NCBI GenBank assembly: GCA_050084515.1
Contig: CM114272.1
Coordinates: forward strand, 19,530,001-19,594,000
Length of the DNA stretch: 64,000 bases
Direction of reading: 5' to 3'
From: Blasia pusilla
Lineage: Eukaryota; Marchantiophyta; Marchantiopsida; Blasiales
The position numbers were made by a program, and so were the translations under genes. The stretch's first letter is position 1; every line of letters begins with the position of its first letter. Shown one piece after another: positions 11,858-21,475 of the stretch. Below the pieces are notes generated by a model. The model ran no database searches, was not told the DNA's origin, and saw only the letters and a program-made list of their open reading frames with translations.

Positions 11858-12404
11858 TCAGACATGCCATATGCCAACCTCGTGAACATCACAAACTAGC
11901 ATCGTGGCCGCACCACGGGCAGAACCACACAATATACAACGCAAGCCTATAGGAACTACTGCTAATCTTGGATCTATTGTACCATCAATGTTAGGAAGGT
12001 GACATGGCGCACAATTACGCACATGGTCCTTCCATACCATACCATCGCGTCCCTTCAGGAAGAGAACACCGGATGGCAAAACTTCACGCACTCTCAGGAC
12101 AATGCGCCCTGTAGTCACATCCAACGTCGTCGGTGCCGTTTGCTGCAAGTAGACATAATCTCCCTGATGAAACCTCCGGATAGTTGGTCGATAACCACCA
12201 CCCCGAATAGTCGCATACCTCAACGTATCCCGATGTTGCGCAATCGCGAAGTTCTTGAACGCCATGGGAATCACTCTCCGAAACAACTCAACCCTTTGAG
12301 AACATGCTTGCATCCATACATCTGGGTCATCAAGGTCCAACATCTCACCAACATCTCGACGAATGGCCGCACGTAAATCTGGCTCTCGGCCATAAAGTTA
12401 TTGG
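11858..12404 (-). pseudogene. Integrase C-terminal region, copy A
   Basis: The minus-strand frame runs from LYGREPDLRAAIRRDVGEML through a 161-codon open piece with GDYVYLQQ, the segment VLRVREVLPSGVLFLKGRDG and CAPCHLPNIDGTIDP. It continues the integrase core at 15113-15860. The two are now separated by the nested element at 12399-15112, whose insertion site falls exactly between the TYR-LEU-LEU and LEU-TYR-GLY-ARG codons. A GPY-like hydrophobic segment follows the core, but no chromodomain is seen. Confidence 0.85.
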
Positions 12405-12565
12405 ATTCTCAACATCCACTCCTCTGAGCACCATTGATTTGATGGGCCCCCTCGTATGAGGAGAAGCCTAAATCGATGGTTCGGACTTAGACGTCGAAGG
12501 AGTCATAGTAATATGACGTAGGTGGTTTACGGAGTAGCGTTACTAGGTTTATCTAACCCTATATT

Positions 12566-12592
12566 GCATCAGGGTGCGGGGCACCCTGATGC
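12566..12592. repeat. Perfect 12-bp stem hairpin, GC-rich
   Basis: GCATCAGGGTGC and GCACCCTGATGC pair perfectly around a GGG loop. Directly after it, GCGGGGGTCCGGGG occurs twice (about 12591 and 12638). Structured GC-rich blocks of this kind are common in the LTR or leader of plant retroelements; the function is not known. Confidence 0.85.
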
Positions 12593-12759
12593 GTCGCGGG
12601 GGTCCGGGGGCGCAGCCCCTGGTATGCCAAGACGACGCGGGGGTCCGGGGTGCGAAAAAATTTCTATTAATAGAAATGAAGAAAAATAGGTATGTGCGCC
12701 CCTTCATGAGTGGCTCCCATGTGTGTTAGATACTTTTGGGACTCTAGTTAGGTGAGTAG

Positions 12760-13206
12760 AAGGAGCTAGAACAACAATCTGCAATTTAAATGGGATCATT
12801 GGTGCCATTCGGACCAAGATAGTGGTGGACTCACATATCGAGTTGGGACAGAAATTAGCTTCACTGTCCATGCTTACAACTCGGTGAGAAGAGCACCACA
12901 GGAAAAGTCCCTACTTCTTGGTGTATGGGCGTAACCTCTCCCGGTAGTAGAGTTGGAGTTGAAGACTCATCATACTCTAGAAGGGCACTTCCAACCTGAA
13001 GGTGGCAAAGATAGCAGTGGATATGATTGATGCCCTAGAGGAGGAGAGAAAGGCAAAGATTAGAGAAGACCAAGGCCGTTCAAAGCACCAAAGGAAGATG
13101 AGGTTTGATAACGGAATACAACATGATCCGGTGAAGGAGGGGACATGGTGTCGATGTATGATAGTCGACCCCAAAAGTTTCGGGAAAGCTACACATTCGA
13201 TTGTTT
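12760..13206 (+). pseudogene. Ty3/gypsy integrase fragment of the nested element
   Basis: The broken frame includes HAYNSVRRAPQEKS, then an open piece 13002-13208 with ALEEERKAKIREDQ and KHQRKMRFDNGI...VKEGTW, as in the C-terminal part of gypsy integrases just before the PGKL/W-x-GPY block. One stop splits it near 12930. It is a different gypsy lineage from copy A, judged by its sequence. Confidence 0.7.
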
Positions 13207-13214
13207 AGGCCTTA

Positions 13215-13680
13215 TCAGGTGAGAGCGGTGAGGAGATCAGTGAGATCGGTGAGGAGCAAAGCAGGGAAGTAATTATCGGTGAGGAGATCAGGTGTGAGGA
13301 GCAGGAGGAAGTAATTATCACCGAGGAGATCAGGTGAGATCAGGTGAGGAGCAACAGGAAGTAATTATCAGGTGAGAGATCAGGTGAGATCAGGTGAGGA
13401 GCAAGAGGAAGTAATTATCGGTGAGGAGATCAGTGAGAGGTGAGGAGCAAAGGGAAGTAATTATCACCGAGGAGATCAGTTGAGATCAGTGAGAGCGGTG
13501 AGGAGATCAGTGTGAGATCGGGTGAGGAGCAAAGAGGAAGTAATTAGCGGTGAGGAGATCGGGTGAGATCAGGTGAGGAGCAAAGAGGAAGTAATTATCA
13601 CCGAGAGCAAGCAGGGAGATCAGTGAGATCGGTTGAGGAGCGATTGAGGAGATCAGGTGAGATCGGTGAGGAGCACCAAG
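13215..13680. repeat. Minisatellite of GTGAGGAGATCAG / AAGTAATTATC units
   Basis: About eight irregular units of roughly 43-85 bp each combine GGTGAGGAGATCA, GGTGAGGAGCAA and GGAAGTAATTATC. The AAGTAATTA block recurs near 13268, 13311, 13360, 13409, 13451, 13538 and 13589. It lies just after the integrase of the nested element and encodes nothing convincing. Confidence 0.85.
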
Positions 13681-14647
13681 GGAATCTCGAACCAGCTTGA
13701 GAAGAAGCAAGCTTGGGAAATGCTAGTGAGAACAGGTTGAAAGTAGATGAGGTCGAAATTTCAGGCGTGAGTTGCCTTGAAGTAGATGCTTAGGGGAGGT
13801 AGATTTTTAGGAAGGTAGGAACCTAGAATACGGAGAAGCTCAAGGAAGAAGAGGGCTCTCAACTTCACTTATAAATACTCTGGTGGGTTTGCTTGAAGGG
13901 GGCATAGACATCTTTGTTGGCTAGTAGACACTCGATCTCTTGAGCCAAGCTAACCAAAGACAGTTTTGTGCTCCCTGTGTCTAGGTAGTGTGTAGTGTGC
14001 TTGAAGGGGGTGAGACTAAGAAGGTCTCTCATGTACTCTATGATTTTGTGATACACAGGAGATAGCCCTGTGAAATGAGTTCACACCATTGCCTTGTATT
14101 TGAGTATGTGCATGATTGAGTGATGAGTTGGGGAGGGCTTGATGAAGGGAGATTCTTGGAGATGATTCAACTAATCATTCAAAAGCGCAGGAGAGGACAA
14201 GAGGATCTACCAAGAGAGGGGAGGCAAGCTTGGGTTCCAAGATTGTGCTCCACCAAGGTGTGCTTGGAAAGCTTGTCTTTGCTCGCCCACCTAAGCTTGG
14301 CCTTTGACACCAATCACATGATTACTTCAGGGTGTGACAACTTGGACTTCAGTGTCTGGTAAGTGATAAGAGTTAGTGAGTGGAGAGAGAGAGAGGGTCA
14401 TGCTTGAGCTCCCCAGAGGTAGAAGACCATGGGCTCACTGTTAAGTCTCCTACTACCGAACAAGAAGGGAGAACAGCAGATCAGCAAGGTACGAGGAGAA
14501 GAAGAAGGTGATTGCACTACCGATCGGTTAGGAGTCGGGTGTACTTTAGAGGATGCCTTGGTACATTCAACTAGTCCAAGGCAAAGACATTGGAGGACCT
14601 TATCTTTGCCGTGGTCATCCTTGATCGCGAATTCTAAGTAGAGTGTG
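13681..14647. other. 3' noncoding part of the nested element
   Basis: No gene is supported; open frames at 14120-14362 and 14429-14641 match nothing I know. GCTTGAAGGGGG occurs twice (near 13889 and 13999). Confidence 0.35.
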
Positions 14648-15112
14648 CTTGTTGGGTTCCACTGGCCACTCCACTCAAAGCACTCAAGAGAAAGGAAGGA
14701 GTTTTGGTTATTAGGGTTAGGATAGGATTGTGATCTTGAAGTGGAGAGAGTTCCCCACCTCTTAAGGTAAAGAGGTGGGGTTCTGATGAGTTAAGGAGTA
14801 TATCTTGCAGATCTGATCTTCTGATCTGGCCCTAAGCTCTTACATGGGACCGAACTGGTGGAACTAGCAACAGTTTCACCTGGGTTGTGTGCTGGCCATG
14901 TATTACCTGGTGAGACAAGGTAAAAACCCTAGTTTTCCCGAGTAGTCAAATAGTCGGGAGCCGCAGCGGTAGCGCATTCTCGTATGTCGAGTTATCTCCC
15001 AGTTCAGGTTCCATCGAAGCTCTTCTGTGAGCGCACGGACGGACTAGGCCACTTTGTATCTCTAAGTTTTTGTAAAGATTTCAGTGATTTAGTCACTTTC
15101 TGTTTTCTCACA
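14648..15112 (+). repeat. Candidate 3' LTR of the nested element
   Basis: It begins TGTTGGGTTCCACTGG and ends TTTTCTCACA, giving the TG...CA ends of an LTR of about 465 bp, and it ends exactly at the target duplication. Its first 35 bp loosely resemble the element's left end, but similarity does not continue. The left LTR may therefore be replaced or strongly diverged. Confidence 0.4.
14949..15020 (+). other. tRNA-like sequence, possible SINE head
   Basis: GCAGCGGTAGCGCATTCT resembles a pol III A box with its tRNA D-arm context. GTTCAGGTTCCATCGA, about 40 bp downstream, resembles a degenerate B box. GCACGGACGGACTAGGCC follows. It does not fold into a complete tRNA by eye, so a tRNA-derived SINE or a chance match inside the LTR are both possible. 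Confidence 0.3.
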
Positions 15113-15862
15113 AAAGTAGCAAGTACGGTGAAAAAGACGCTAAGGATGCATGCCTGCTGAATCTGTATCCCATCGCCAACCAGGGCAACTGGAGGTCCCA
15201 ATCTCCTAGGTGACCTCTCTGCAAGCCATACTTGCGTAAACCCCTCTTCACCGTCTGCACAACTCTCTCCGCTAATTCATCCGCCTCAAGATGATCTCAC
15301 GAAGTCGTGCGATGGTCGATCAGCGCCTGATCACACAAGGCCTGGAACTCACCGTGAAACTTGGTACCCTGGTCTGTCAACACCTCAGCCGGTGCGCCGT
15401 AATGACTCAGCACTCTGTCAAGGAAGGCATAAGCTACTCCCTCACTCGCTTTATCAGGCAATGCAACCAACTCGATCCACTTCGAGAAGTACTCGACCAT
15501 CACCAACGCATAACGACTATGGCACTCCGTCAAAGGCAAAGGTCCTGCAAAATCCAAACTCCATTTACAATCTAAACCCATGATTGTAAGTGGATGCAAC
15601 TGTAGAGTTGGAGCATTGAATGATGCTCGGACTCGATCACACACCATGCATCTGGCAACAAACTGCTGAACGTCAGTCTGCATACCTCGCCACAAATACT
15701 GAATTCTGGAGCAAGTTGTACGTCCGCTTCATTCCAAAATGACCCAACTCCTCGTGGGCATGAAATGACGCACCAAACATGCTCTTTGCAAAGGATGAGG
15801 CACTACACACACTCTACCATCCTTCCATACTCGCAACACATGTGTGCCCTCCCATCGGAATC
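15113..15862 (-). pseudogene. Integrase zinc finger and catalytic core, copy A
   Basis: The minus-strand frame 15297-15695 (132 codons) contains the end of the HHCC zinc domain (CMVCDRVRASF), then the rve core with WSLDFAGPLP (first catalytic Asp), VLTDQGTKFHGEF (second Asp) and, below 15297, DELAERVVQTVKRGLR around the catalytic Glu region. The frame has a stop at each end. The upstream zinc-finger part to about 15862 is broken. It is joined to the C-terminal part at 11858 once the nested element is ignored. Confidence 0.9.
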
Positions 15863-16012
15863 GTTGTCGTGTCGAGAGCCTTTCTTCGAGTAAGGTCAGA
15901 CCTTCTAGCTACGGTAGACGTGGTCGATGCAAGATAAACTCTATGAGAAGATCTCCTTTTTCAATATAAAATTATTATGTATACTCTCCATTCTCTCACG
16001 ACAGGTATCAAA

Positions 16013-16476
16013 AATGGAAATGCCGAGGCAATCACTTCTTCGTAACATCGGACCCCGAAATTCCTAATTATAAAATCCCTACAAACCATTTTACGCTTGT
16101 ATACGAGGAAGATAGCAATACTAGTATTAAACTCTACTTGAGCAGGCCTATTGACGTCCGTAGATTGCTATATAAGGACGTCCAAAGTACAATCCTATGT
16201 CCTTCCATATGTGACGATAGGAAGGATCACCGGAGTTGGAGATTGAATGACCCGATTCATGAAAGCCTCCCCAAAGTGATAAACTAAATAATGAGTGAAA
16301 CAGTGCCTATCTACAAAGAGTATCTTGATATGGTATGGATTAAGGAAAGGAAAGTCGGGCACAACTCGTGCTCCACCCCTATCTATGTTTCACAGACATT
16401 CTTTACTCTCCTCAAGAATGGGATTTGGCAGAGTTATTCTCCAAAGAGGGGTAATCCACTCTCATTGGGGAAGTAA
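16013..16476 (+). pseudogene. Open frame with one stop inside the insertion
   Basis: The frame starting right after the primer-site-like GGTATCA is open for about 154 codons except for a single TAA near 16286; its second part begins at 16291 (61 codons). It has no ATG at the front and no domain that I recognise. The length of open frame in an AT-rich setting suggests former coding sequence, possibly a gag-like protein, but this is inference. Confidence 0.35.
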
Positions 16477-16637
16477 CAAGCCAAAATATTCACTATTTTA
16501 GTATGACTAAAATCTTCTAAGGTGAAAAACCTTTCATCTCCACACACACCACACTCTAGAAACCTCTCGAAATATAGACCATGGTCAAGTTATTCTCCCA
16601 AGAAGGGTGATCCATTCTCATTGGAAGAGTAAGCAAT
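16432..16637 (+). repeat. Two direct copies of a 55-bp block
   Basis: A block starting AGTTATTCTCC and containing TCTCATTGG lies at 16432-16486 and again at 16582-16637, about 150 bp apart, with scattered differences. Confidence 0.75.
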
Positions 16638-17138
16638 CCCAAAGTTGTACACTCAAGAATGTCACGAAAGACTCAAGATATGGAATAGAAGGTGATGAAC
16701 CCTTGAAAGTCCCTCCTCTTTATATACTCACAAGAGATCCACAAGAATATGAAATAGAACTAATCTTATCTTGTGCCACATGGCTTCCTGTCAAGGCTTA
16801 GCCAATCACATTTTGACACAAGTAGATTTCCTCTTATATCTTCCAAAATATCCTCTTTTACCCATTTGATATTTTCCAAATTACCCCAACTAACCTAGCC
16901 ACAAACCAAGTCTACTTTTATTTTTCATTAAAGCACCAACCTCACTATTTTATTTTTATAAAGTCATCTTTTATTTATTACCTCTTTTCTAAAGTTGGGC
17001 TCACATAAAAGAGGCACCATAAAAAGGTTTTAATATGAGAATTTCCTTTTCCTAAGCTAATTTATTTAATACTAATAAAACTCTATCTAACATTTAACGA
17101 TGAAGGAGTTTACATACTGGCTGATTTTACTATACGAC

Positions 17139-18150
17139 ACCGTGTGGCCCATTGTAAGATCCGATCCCGCTCTCTAGCACCCATGGTGCTCGCAACGCTG
17201 CCACTCCGAAGATACTCCAAGACTATTCCATCATCATAAATATCTCGGCCATCTGTCGTCTCCTCACTGGCCTCGGGATCCAAGGACTCTCCGCTAGATC
17301 TCGCCATCAAAGTCTCCACACTCTAGCTCTCCATAGCCAACATGCCTAAATAGGCTGACGCGTGCCATCCTGGCATTGACTCCTCGTCACTCTCTCCATG
17401 CCATCGAGCTCTAGTCGCATCTCCCTGACTCGGCATGGGTTACGACTCAACCCATCTGCATCCTGGTTGAGCATTCCAGGTCTATGTACCACTTGGAAAT
17501 CATACTCCTGCAACAACAGAGCCCATCTCGCAAGCTTCCCTGTAAGCTTGTTGGACTCCATCAACCACTTCAGTGGTTGATGATCAGTGATGATGGTAAG
17601 AGGATTGCCGAATAAGTAACACCTGAAATACGCGACAGCCCACACTACAGCATAGCACTCACCCTCATACAAGTTGTACTTCGCCTCAACAGCGTTGTTC
17701 GAGCGGCTAGCGTAAGCCACCACAAACTCTCTACCCTCATCATCATGCTGGGTGAGCACCGCTCCAAGTCCCAACATGATCCAATCTGTGTGCAACTAGA
17801 TAGGACGCCTCCTGATCGGTCTCCTCAAGATGGGCGCGGACGTCAACTTATCCTTGAGCAACTAAAATGCTTGCTCCTGCTCATCCCCCCAGGGTCACTT
17901 GTGATCCACCTTGGTTAGCAAGGTGAGCGGCTTCGCAATCAAACTGAATCCCTTGACGTACCTCCGATAGAAGTTCGCGAATCCCATGAATACGCGAACA
18001 CGGCTCACATCTGTAGGGCGTGGAATGCGTGAGATAGCCTCTACCTTTGTCTATTGAACACCTAGGCCCCCGGGGTATATTGTATGACCCAAATACTCAA
18101 TCAGGTCGTAGAAGAACTTGCACTTTCCTGGATGTAGCTTCAGCACTTTC
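17139..18150 (-). pseudogene. RT thumb and RNase H of gypsy copy A
   Basis: The open piece 17346-17795 (149 codons) carries the RNase H domain: LGLGAVLTQHDDEGREFVVA, then VEAKYNLYEGECYAVVWAV with the catalytic Glu context, TDHQPLKWLM with the catalytic Asp, and HRPGMLNQDADGLSRNP. Upstream to 18150 is the RT thumb/connection (LHPGKCKFFYDLIEYLGHT) with stops. The RT palm with its YIDD is missing: the sequence before the thumb joins directly to decayed methyltransferase sequence. This proves an internal deletion relative to copy E. Confidence 0.9.
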
Positions 18151-18494
18151 GATTGGCTCCCACATGGGCTGGTCCATCAAGTCTCCATCGTGACCCAAGA
18201 AGCGACCAAATCAATGGTCGCTACCCACTCTAAGTCTTGCGCCATCAACCTTGAACCTAGTCATCCCAACAAAATATCCCTCGGTGAGCAGGGAACGGAG
18301 TCTCCTAAGATGGGTATCCCTACACCAAGACCCTCAACATCAACCTCCCAAAATAACCTAGAAAATAAGTCCGAAAACGAAAAAGCATAATTGCGCCACA
18401 TGTGCGCCCCAACAACGTATAGTGAGATGTGCCTGCCCAACATCATCACTTTCCACACACCGTAGTGAGATGTGCCTTAACAGTACTATTGTAC
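18151..18494 (-). pseudogene. Remnant of the methyltransferase domain, copy A
   Basis: The minus-strand sequence follows the copy E methyltransferase for about 110 codons after motif I. It retains ESDDV-like and IDLVA-like blocks in shifting frames. It then jumps, just where motif IV Pro-Cys should be, to the RT thumb. Most of the catalytic domain is gone. Confidence 0.7.
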
Positions 18495-19256
18495 TCAGAT
18501 CACCGCTTGCAAAACAATAACTACCCCGGTGCTAATTCCTCCAAAGAGATCTAACACCCGAATACCCTCCTCCGGGGTACACCACACAATGGGTGTGGTA
18601 TCCCAGGGTGTCATCATAACACTCCCTGCTACCTCAGGTTCCTCAAACCCGTCATGCTTCGGTGCAAACGCCTCGCTCCACACGGTTTGCACGTGCTCAT
18701 CTGCCAATCGTCGAAGCTCCTCAGTCAAGCCCCACAATGGCACCTCTCCTCCACGGAATGATGCGGCTACCATAACACTCCTCTCCATAAAAATGTCAGG
18801 AACGGGAGTATCCTCTGCATGGACATGTCCCTCAATCATATCACTAGGCCAAGTGAGGACACTACTAAATGTCGCTAAGGTCTCCATCTCTCCTGGCCGT
18901 TGCGCGATCACTGCACATGTGAATCGAACGAATAATGAGCTAAGACGCCCAACAACAAACTGCCATCCTGGTCTGTAGGACATTGACTCTTCCCAATAAT
19001 CCAGGGACAACCCCATCGGGTATAACACTGCTCCACCAACCAAGACGTCGTAGGACTCTGCATTTGTCACTATCGCCTTGGCTCGCACCACAGACTCATA
19101 TGTAGGATGTCCCGGTAGAATCCTCACCAAGACCTCATGTCGGGTGATATACTGTGTGGTACTCGCTCCACCAAAGGATGTCTGTATTCGGAATGGACAA
19201 CGCTCCATATTAGCTCTCGTCAAGCCCAATCCTCTGAATGACGTTTTCCCCAACAT
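18495..19256 (-). CDS. Open segment: protease C-terminus, linker, methyltransferase motif I
   Basis: This 253-codon open stretch begins just after the protease active-site stop. It encodes the rest of the aspartic protease (MLGKTSFRGLGL, then VRILPGHP and a YDVLVGGAVLYPMGLSLD flap/C-terminal block). A linker of about 140 residues with conserved SFRGGEVPLWG and FEEPEVAGSVMMTPWD blocks follows. It ends in VLDLFGGISTG, motif I (the AdoMet-binding loop) of C5-cytosine methyltransferases. The order is the same as in copy E at 59200-59950. As part of a dead polyprotein it is unlikely to be expressed alone, but the retained open frame is notable. Confidence 0.8.
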   Translation of the reverse strand: MLGKTSFRGLGLTRANMERCPFRIQTSFGGASTTQYITRHEVLVRILPGHPTYESVVRAKAIVTNAESYDVLVGGAVLYPMGLSLDYWEESMSYRPGWQFVVGRLSSLFVRFTCAVIAQRPGEMETLATFSSVLTWPSDMIEGHVHAEDTPVPDIFMERSVMVAASFRGGEVPLWGLTEELRRLADEHVQTVWSEAFAPKHDGFEEPEVAGSVMMTPWDTTPIVWCTPEEGIRVLDLFGGISTGVVIVLQAVI

Positions 19257-19764
19257 CAGGGGTTGCGCTCATGAATCCAACAAGATGCGCTGCGGACTAA
19301 AAGCTCTACCTCCGAGACTCACAAAGTGGAAGACCTCTCCCCGATTATTCAGCAACACAACACCAGGAGAAGCCATGGCACGCTCTATCGCAGGTCTAGC
19401 GGGCATCTCCGTCATCTTAGCCGTTGCAACCTGCCATGAATATGACGTGGACAGCCCGAGCATCCGCTCCAAGGGCAAGTCCATCACCTCCTCTACAATC
19501 ACCTCTGAACGTGATGCAAGAACTCCAACTCCACGCTCACATAGCGTAGCGGCCAGCCAAAAAGCCTCGACGGGCGTACCCCCCAATGTCATAACATCGG
19601 AAGCAAAAAATAAAGGAGCGCGTTATACAATGGTGGCCGCCTCCAACAACGTGCTCGACACATGCCCCTCCTCGGCATCAATAATAGGAGTTGTCGCACT
19701 CACTTCTCCCATCGCCCTCCGTGCCTGCACACCAACAAGATTACCAACTCTCAAGGAACTTTGA
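19257..19764 (-). pseudogene. Gypsy protease N-terminal part, copy A
   Basis: The open piece 19269-19592 (107 codons) includes LTLGGTPVEAF-like and MDLPLERMLG blocks, then GVVLLNNRGEVFHFV and FSPQRILLDS followed by TGA. The retropepsin signature would be Leu-Leu-Asp-Ser-Gly-Ala. The Gly codon (expected GGA) is TGA here and AGA in copy E. The active-site loop is therefore destroyed in both copies. Confidence 0.85.
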
Positions 19765-19990
19765 TCAGGACCCATCAATGGGGTCCTCATCATCTCGGAC
19801 AACGTGAAAGATTGAGGAAGCCTAGTCTGTTTCTTGGATTCCCCTCCTTATGGATCCAACTCTGCGGCTACTCCACGCGTCAAAACTACGGCTGCCTTCA
19901 ACTGGGCAACTCCGCACATCCAACCAGGATTCCTCATATCTCTGGCTGCTCCATATGATGTCGAAGCCGCGGATCCGGCATCGGGTAATC

Positions 19991-21475
19991 TCAATGCCAT
20001 AGCGGAGATCTGCTCCTATAGCTGATATATCTGAGCAGCCATCCTAGCCTCACGCTCGGCATCTCCCTCAACGCGTCTAGGTGGTAGGACGCTACCTCCT
20101 TCACGGGCAGCTCCACCATCCTGTCGAGCAACTCCAACTCCTCGTCCCCCAACGAGACCACCTGGTGCACGATCTCTAGCCCACCCGGACCGACTACTCG
20201 CTCTGGTGCCCTCTCTGGTCCTTGGTCCGGATGTAACTCAGGATATGAACTAAAACATCTAGTGCGTGTATTACCATACCTCTGACAATAGTCATAACGA
20301 TAACCTCCTAGTGCAACACCATCTCCTCTTCCATGCTGAGACACACGTTCATGACCTTGACGAGTGCAATCGTGCTGATGATGGGCTCCACCACATGACC
20401 AACAACTAATAGTAGGCGGCTGCTGGTGAGCCGCATATGAAGGCGCATGTCTCTATGGCACGGACTCCCGGTATCCTCCTTGAGCTTGTGGTGCCACAGT
20501 CGACCTATCTCGGAGTCCACGTCGGAGTCTCGGAGAAAATCGTGACTACTCTCGCTCAGAACCCATGGTGGCTACGCTCTCTTCCACCATGTTGCGCTCA
20601 ATATTCTTGGCGATCCTAAAAGCATCTCTCAACGTAGGGGAGGTGTTCATAAGAAGGACCTCCTCCGGCACCTGTGTCCATAGGGTCCGGTCCAGCATCG
20701 CGTACCATGATTGGATAGCCTGAGCCTCTGTCACCCCCTGAGTGACGTTGATCAACCAGCGCAAGCGAGTGTAAGCCTCACGCAACTTCTCCGTCCGTAC
20801 CCCCTAGTAGCTCGCCCTCAACTCAGCAAAGAATTCAATCATAGGGTTGAACTTGGGATGAACCCGACTAGACGATGCAACTGCTCCCGTGCGAGTGACC
20901 CTCCTAAAACATCACTAGTGGAAGAGGAAGTACCCTCTCTTGACTCCTCCTCCTCATCTGGGAACGGCTCCGTCCATGACACATAATGTGGGTCATAGTA
21001 GAGCCTCCACGCCTCGATCTCACGTGCATATCTCTGAGAGAACTTATGGTAATCGTCAATGGGCGCCCCTTGTAAATGCTGGAACATACCATTCCATGCT
21101 ATAAACGGGTTGAACTCTCTAGAGTTCCTGGCCCGTTGGGAGTCGTACCAACTCCTAAACTCTGCTATGAAATCGTGCAACTCAATCGTACCTACTGCAC
21201 TTCAAAACTTACGTGGTCTTCTACCCCGATCGTCCATCTCGTATGCCCAACTGGTAGGACCACTCACAATGTGTGGCAATGTGCTCACAAACTCCTTTAC
21301 ACGCTCCCCTTCGTCTGAAGACGACACAGAAAGAGATCGAGGTTATCTCTCACGTGGAGACCCTCGAAACCTCGCACCACTCCGGGTAAACCCTCGAGAG
21401 CTACTCTCAGGTTCATTACCTCCCCTCTCTAAATCTTGAAAGGACGCCGTGATGGCCCTCGTGCCCCTCTCACAC
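19991..21475 (-). pseudogene. Gag of gypsy copy A
   Basis: The gag is spread over three frames. The N-terminal Ser/Arg-rich part begins near 21475 (counterpart of the copy E ATG at 56945). A retrotrans_gag core (FIAEFRSWYDSQRARNSREF...YHKFSQRYAREIEAWRLYY) lies at 20839-21180, a C-terminal core (LRWLINVTQGVTEAQAIQSW) at 20546-20785, and two zinc knuckles follow. The first, CWSCGGAHHQHDC, lies near 20370. The second, near 20270, has lost its first Cys and its His (YDYCQRYGNTRTRC). Frameshifts and stops show it is dead. Confidence 0.85.

Larger units (their letters stand above)
12399..15112 (+). mobile_element. Nested LTR element inserted in copy A integrase
   Basis: The insertion is bounded by TATTGG at the left and CTCACA at the right and flanked by a perfect 5-bp duplication AAAGT (12394-12398 and 15113-15117). 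The left end would be the canonical TGTTGG with one G-to-A change. It carries a plus-strand integrase fragment, a minisatellite and an LTR-like right end. The gag, protease and RT regions are absent, so it is an internally deleted element. Confidence 0.75.
15865..17138. mobile_element. 1.27-kb insertion with TGTCGT...ACGAC(A) ends
   Basis: Comparison with the uninterrupted fragment at 7490-8640 shows extra DNA here. It begins TGTCGTGTCGAG, ends TATACGAC(A), and is flanked by ATCGT and ACCGT, a 5-bp duplication with one mismatch. After 139 bp there is CTCACGACA followed by GGTATCA, like an LTR end plus a tRNA-Met primer site. No matching second LTR is visible at the right. It is either a solo LTR or a damaged small LTR element. 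Confidence 0.55.

Noticed and set aside
13215-13680. CRISPR-like regularly spaced repeats
   Set aside because: Unit length varies, there are no unique spacers, and the setting is a eukaryotic retroelement; it is a minisatellite.
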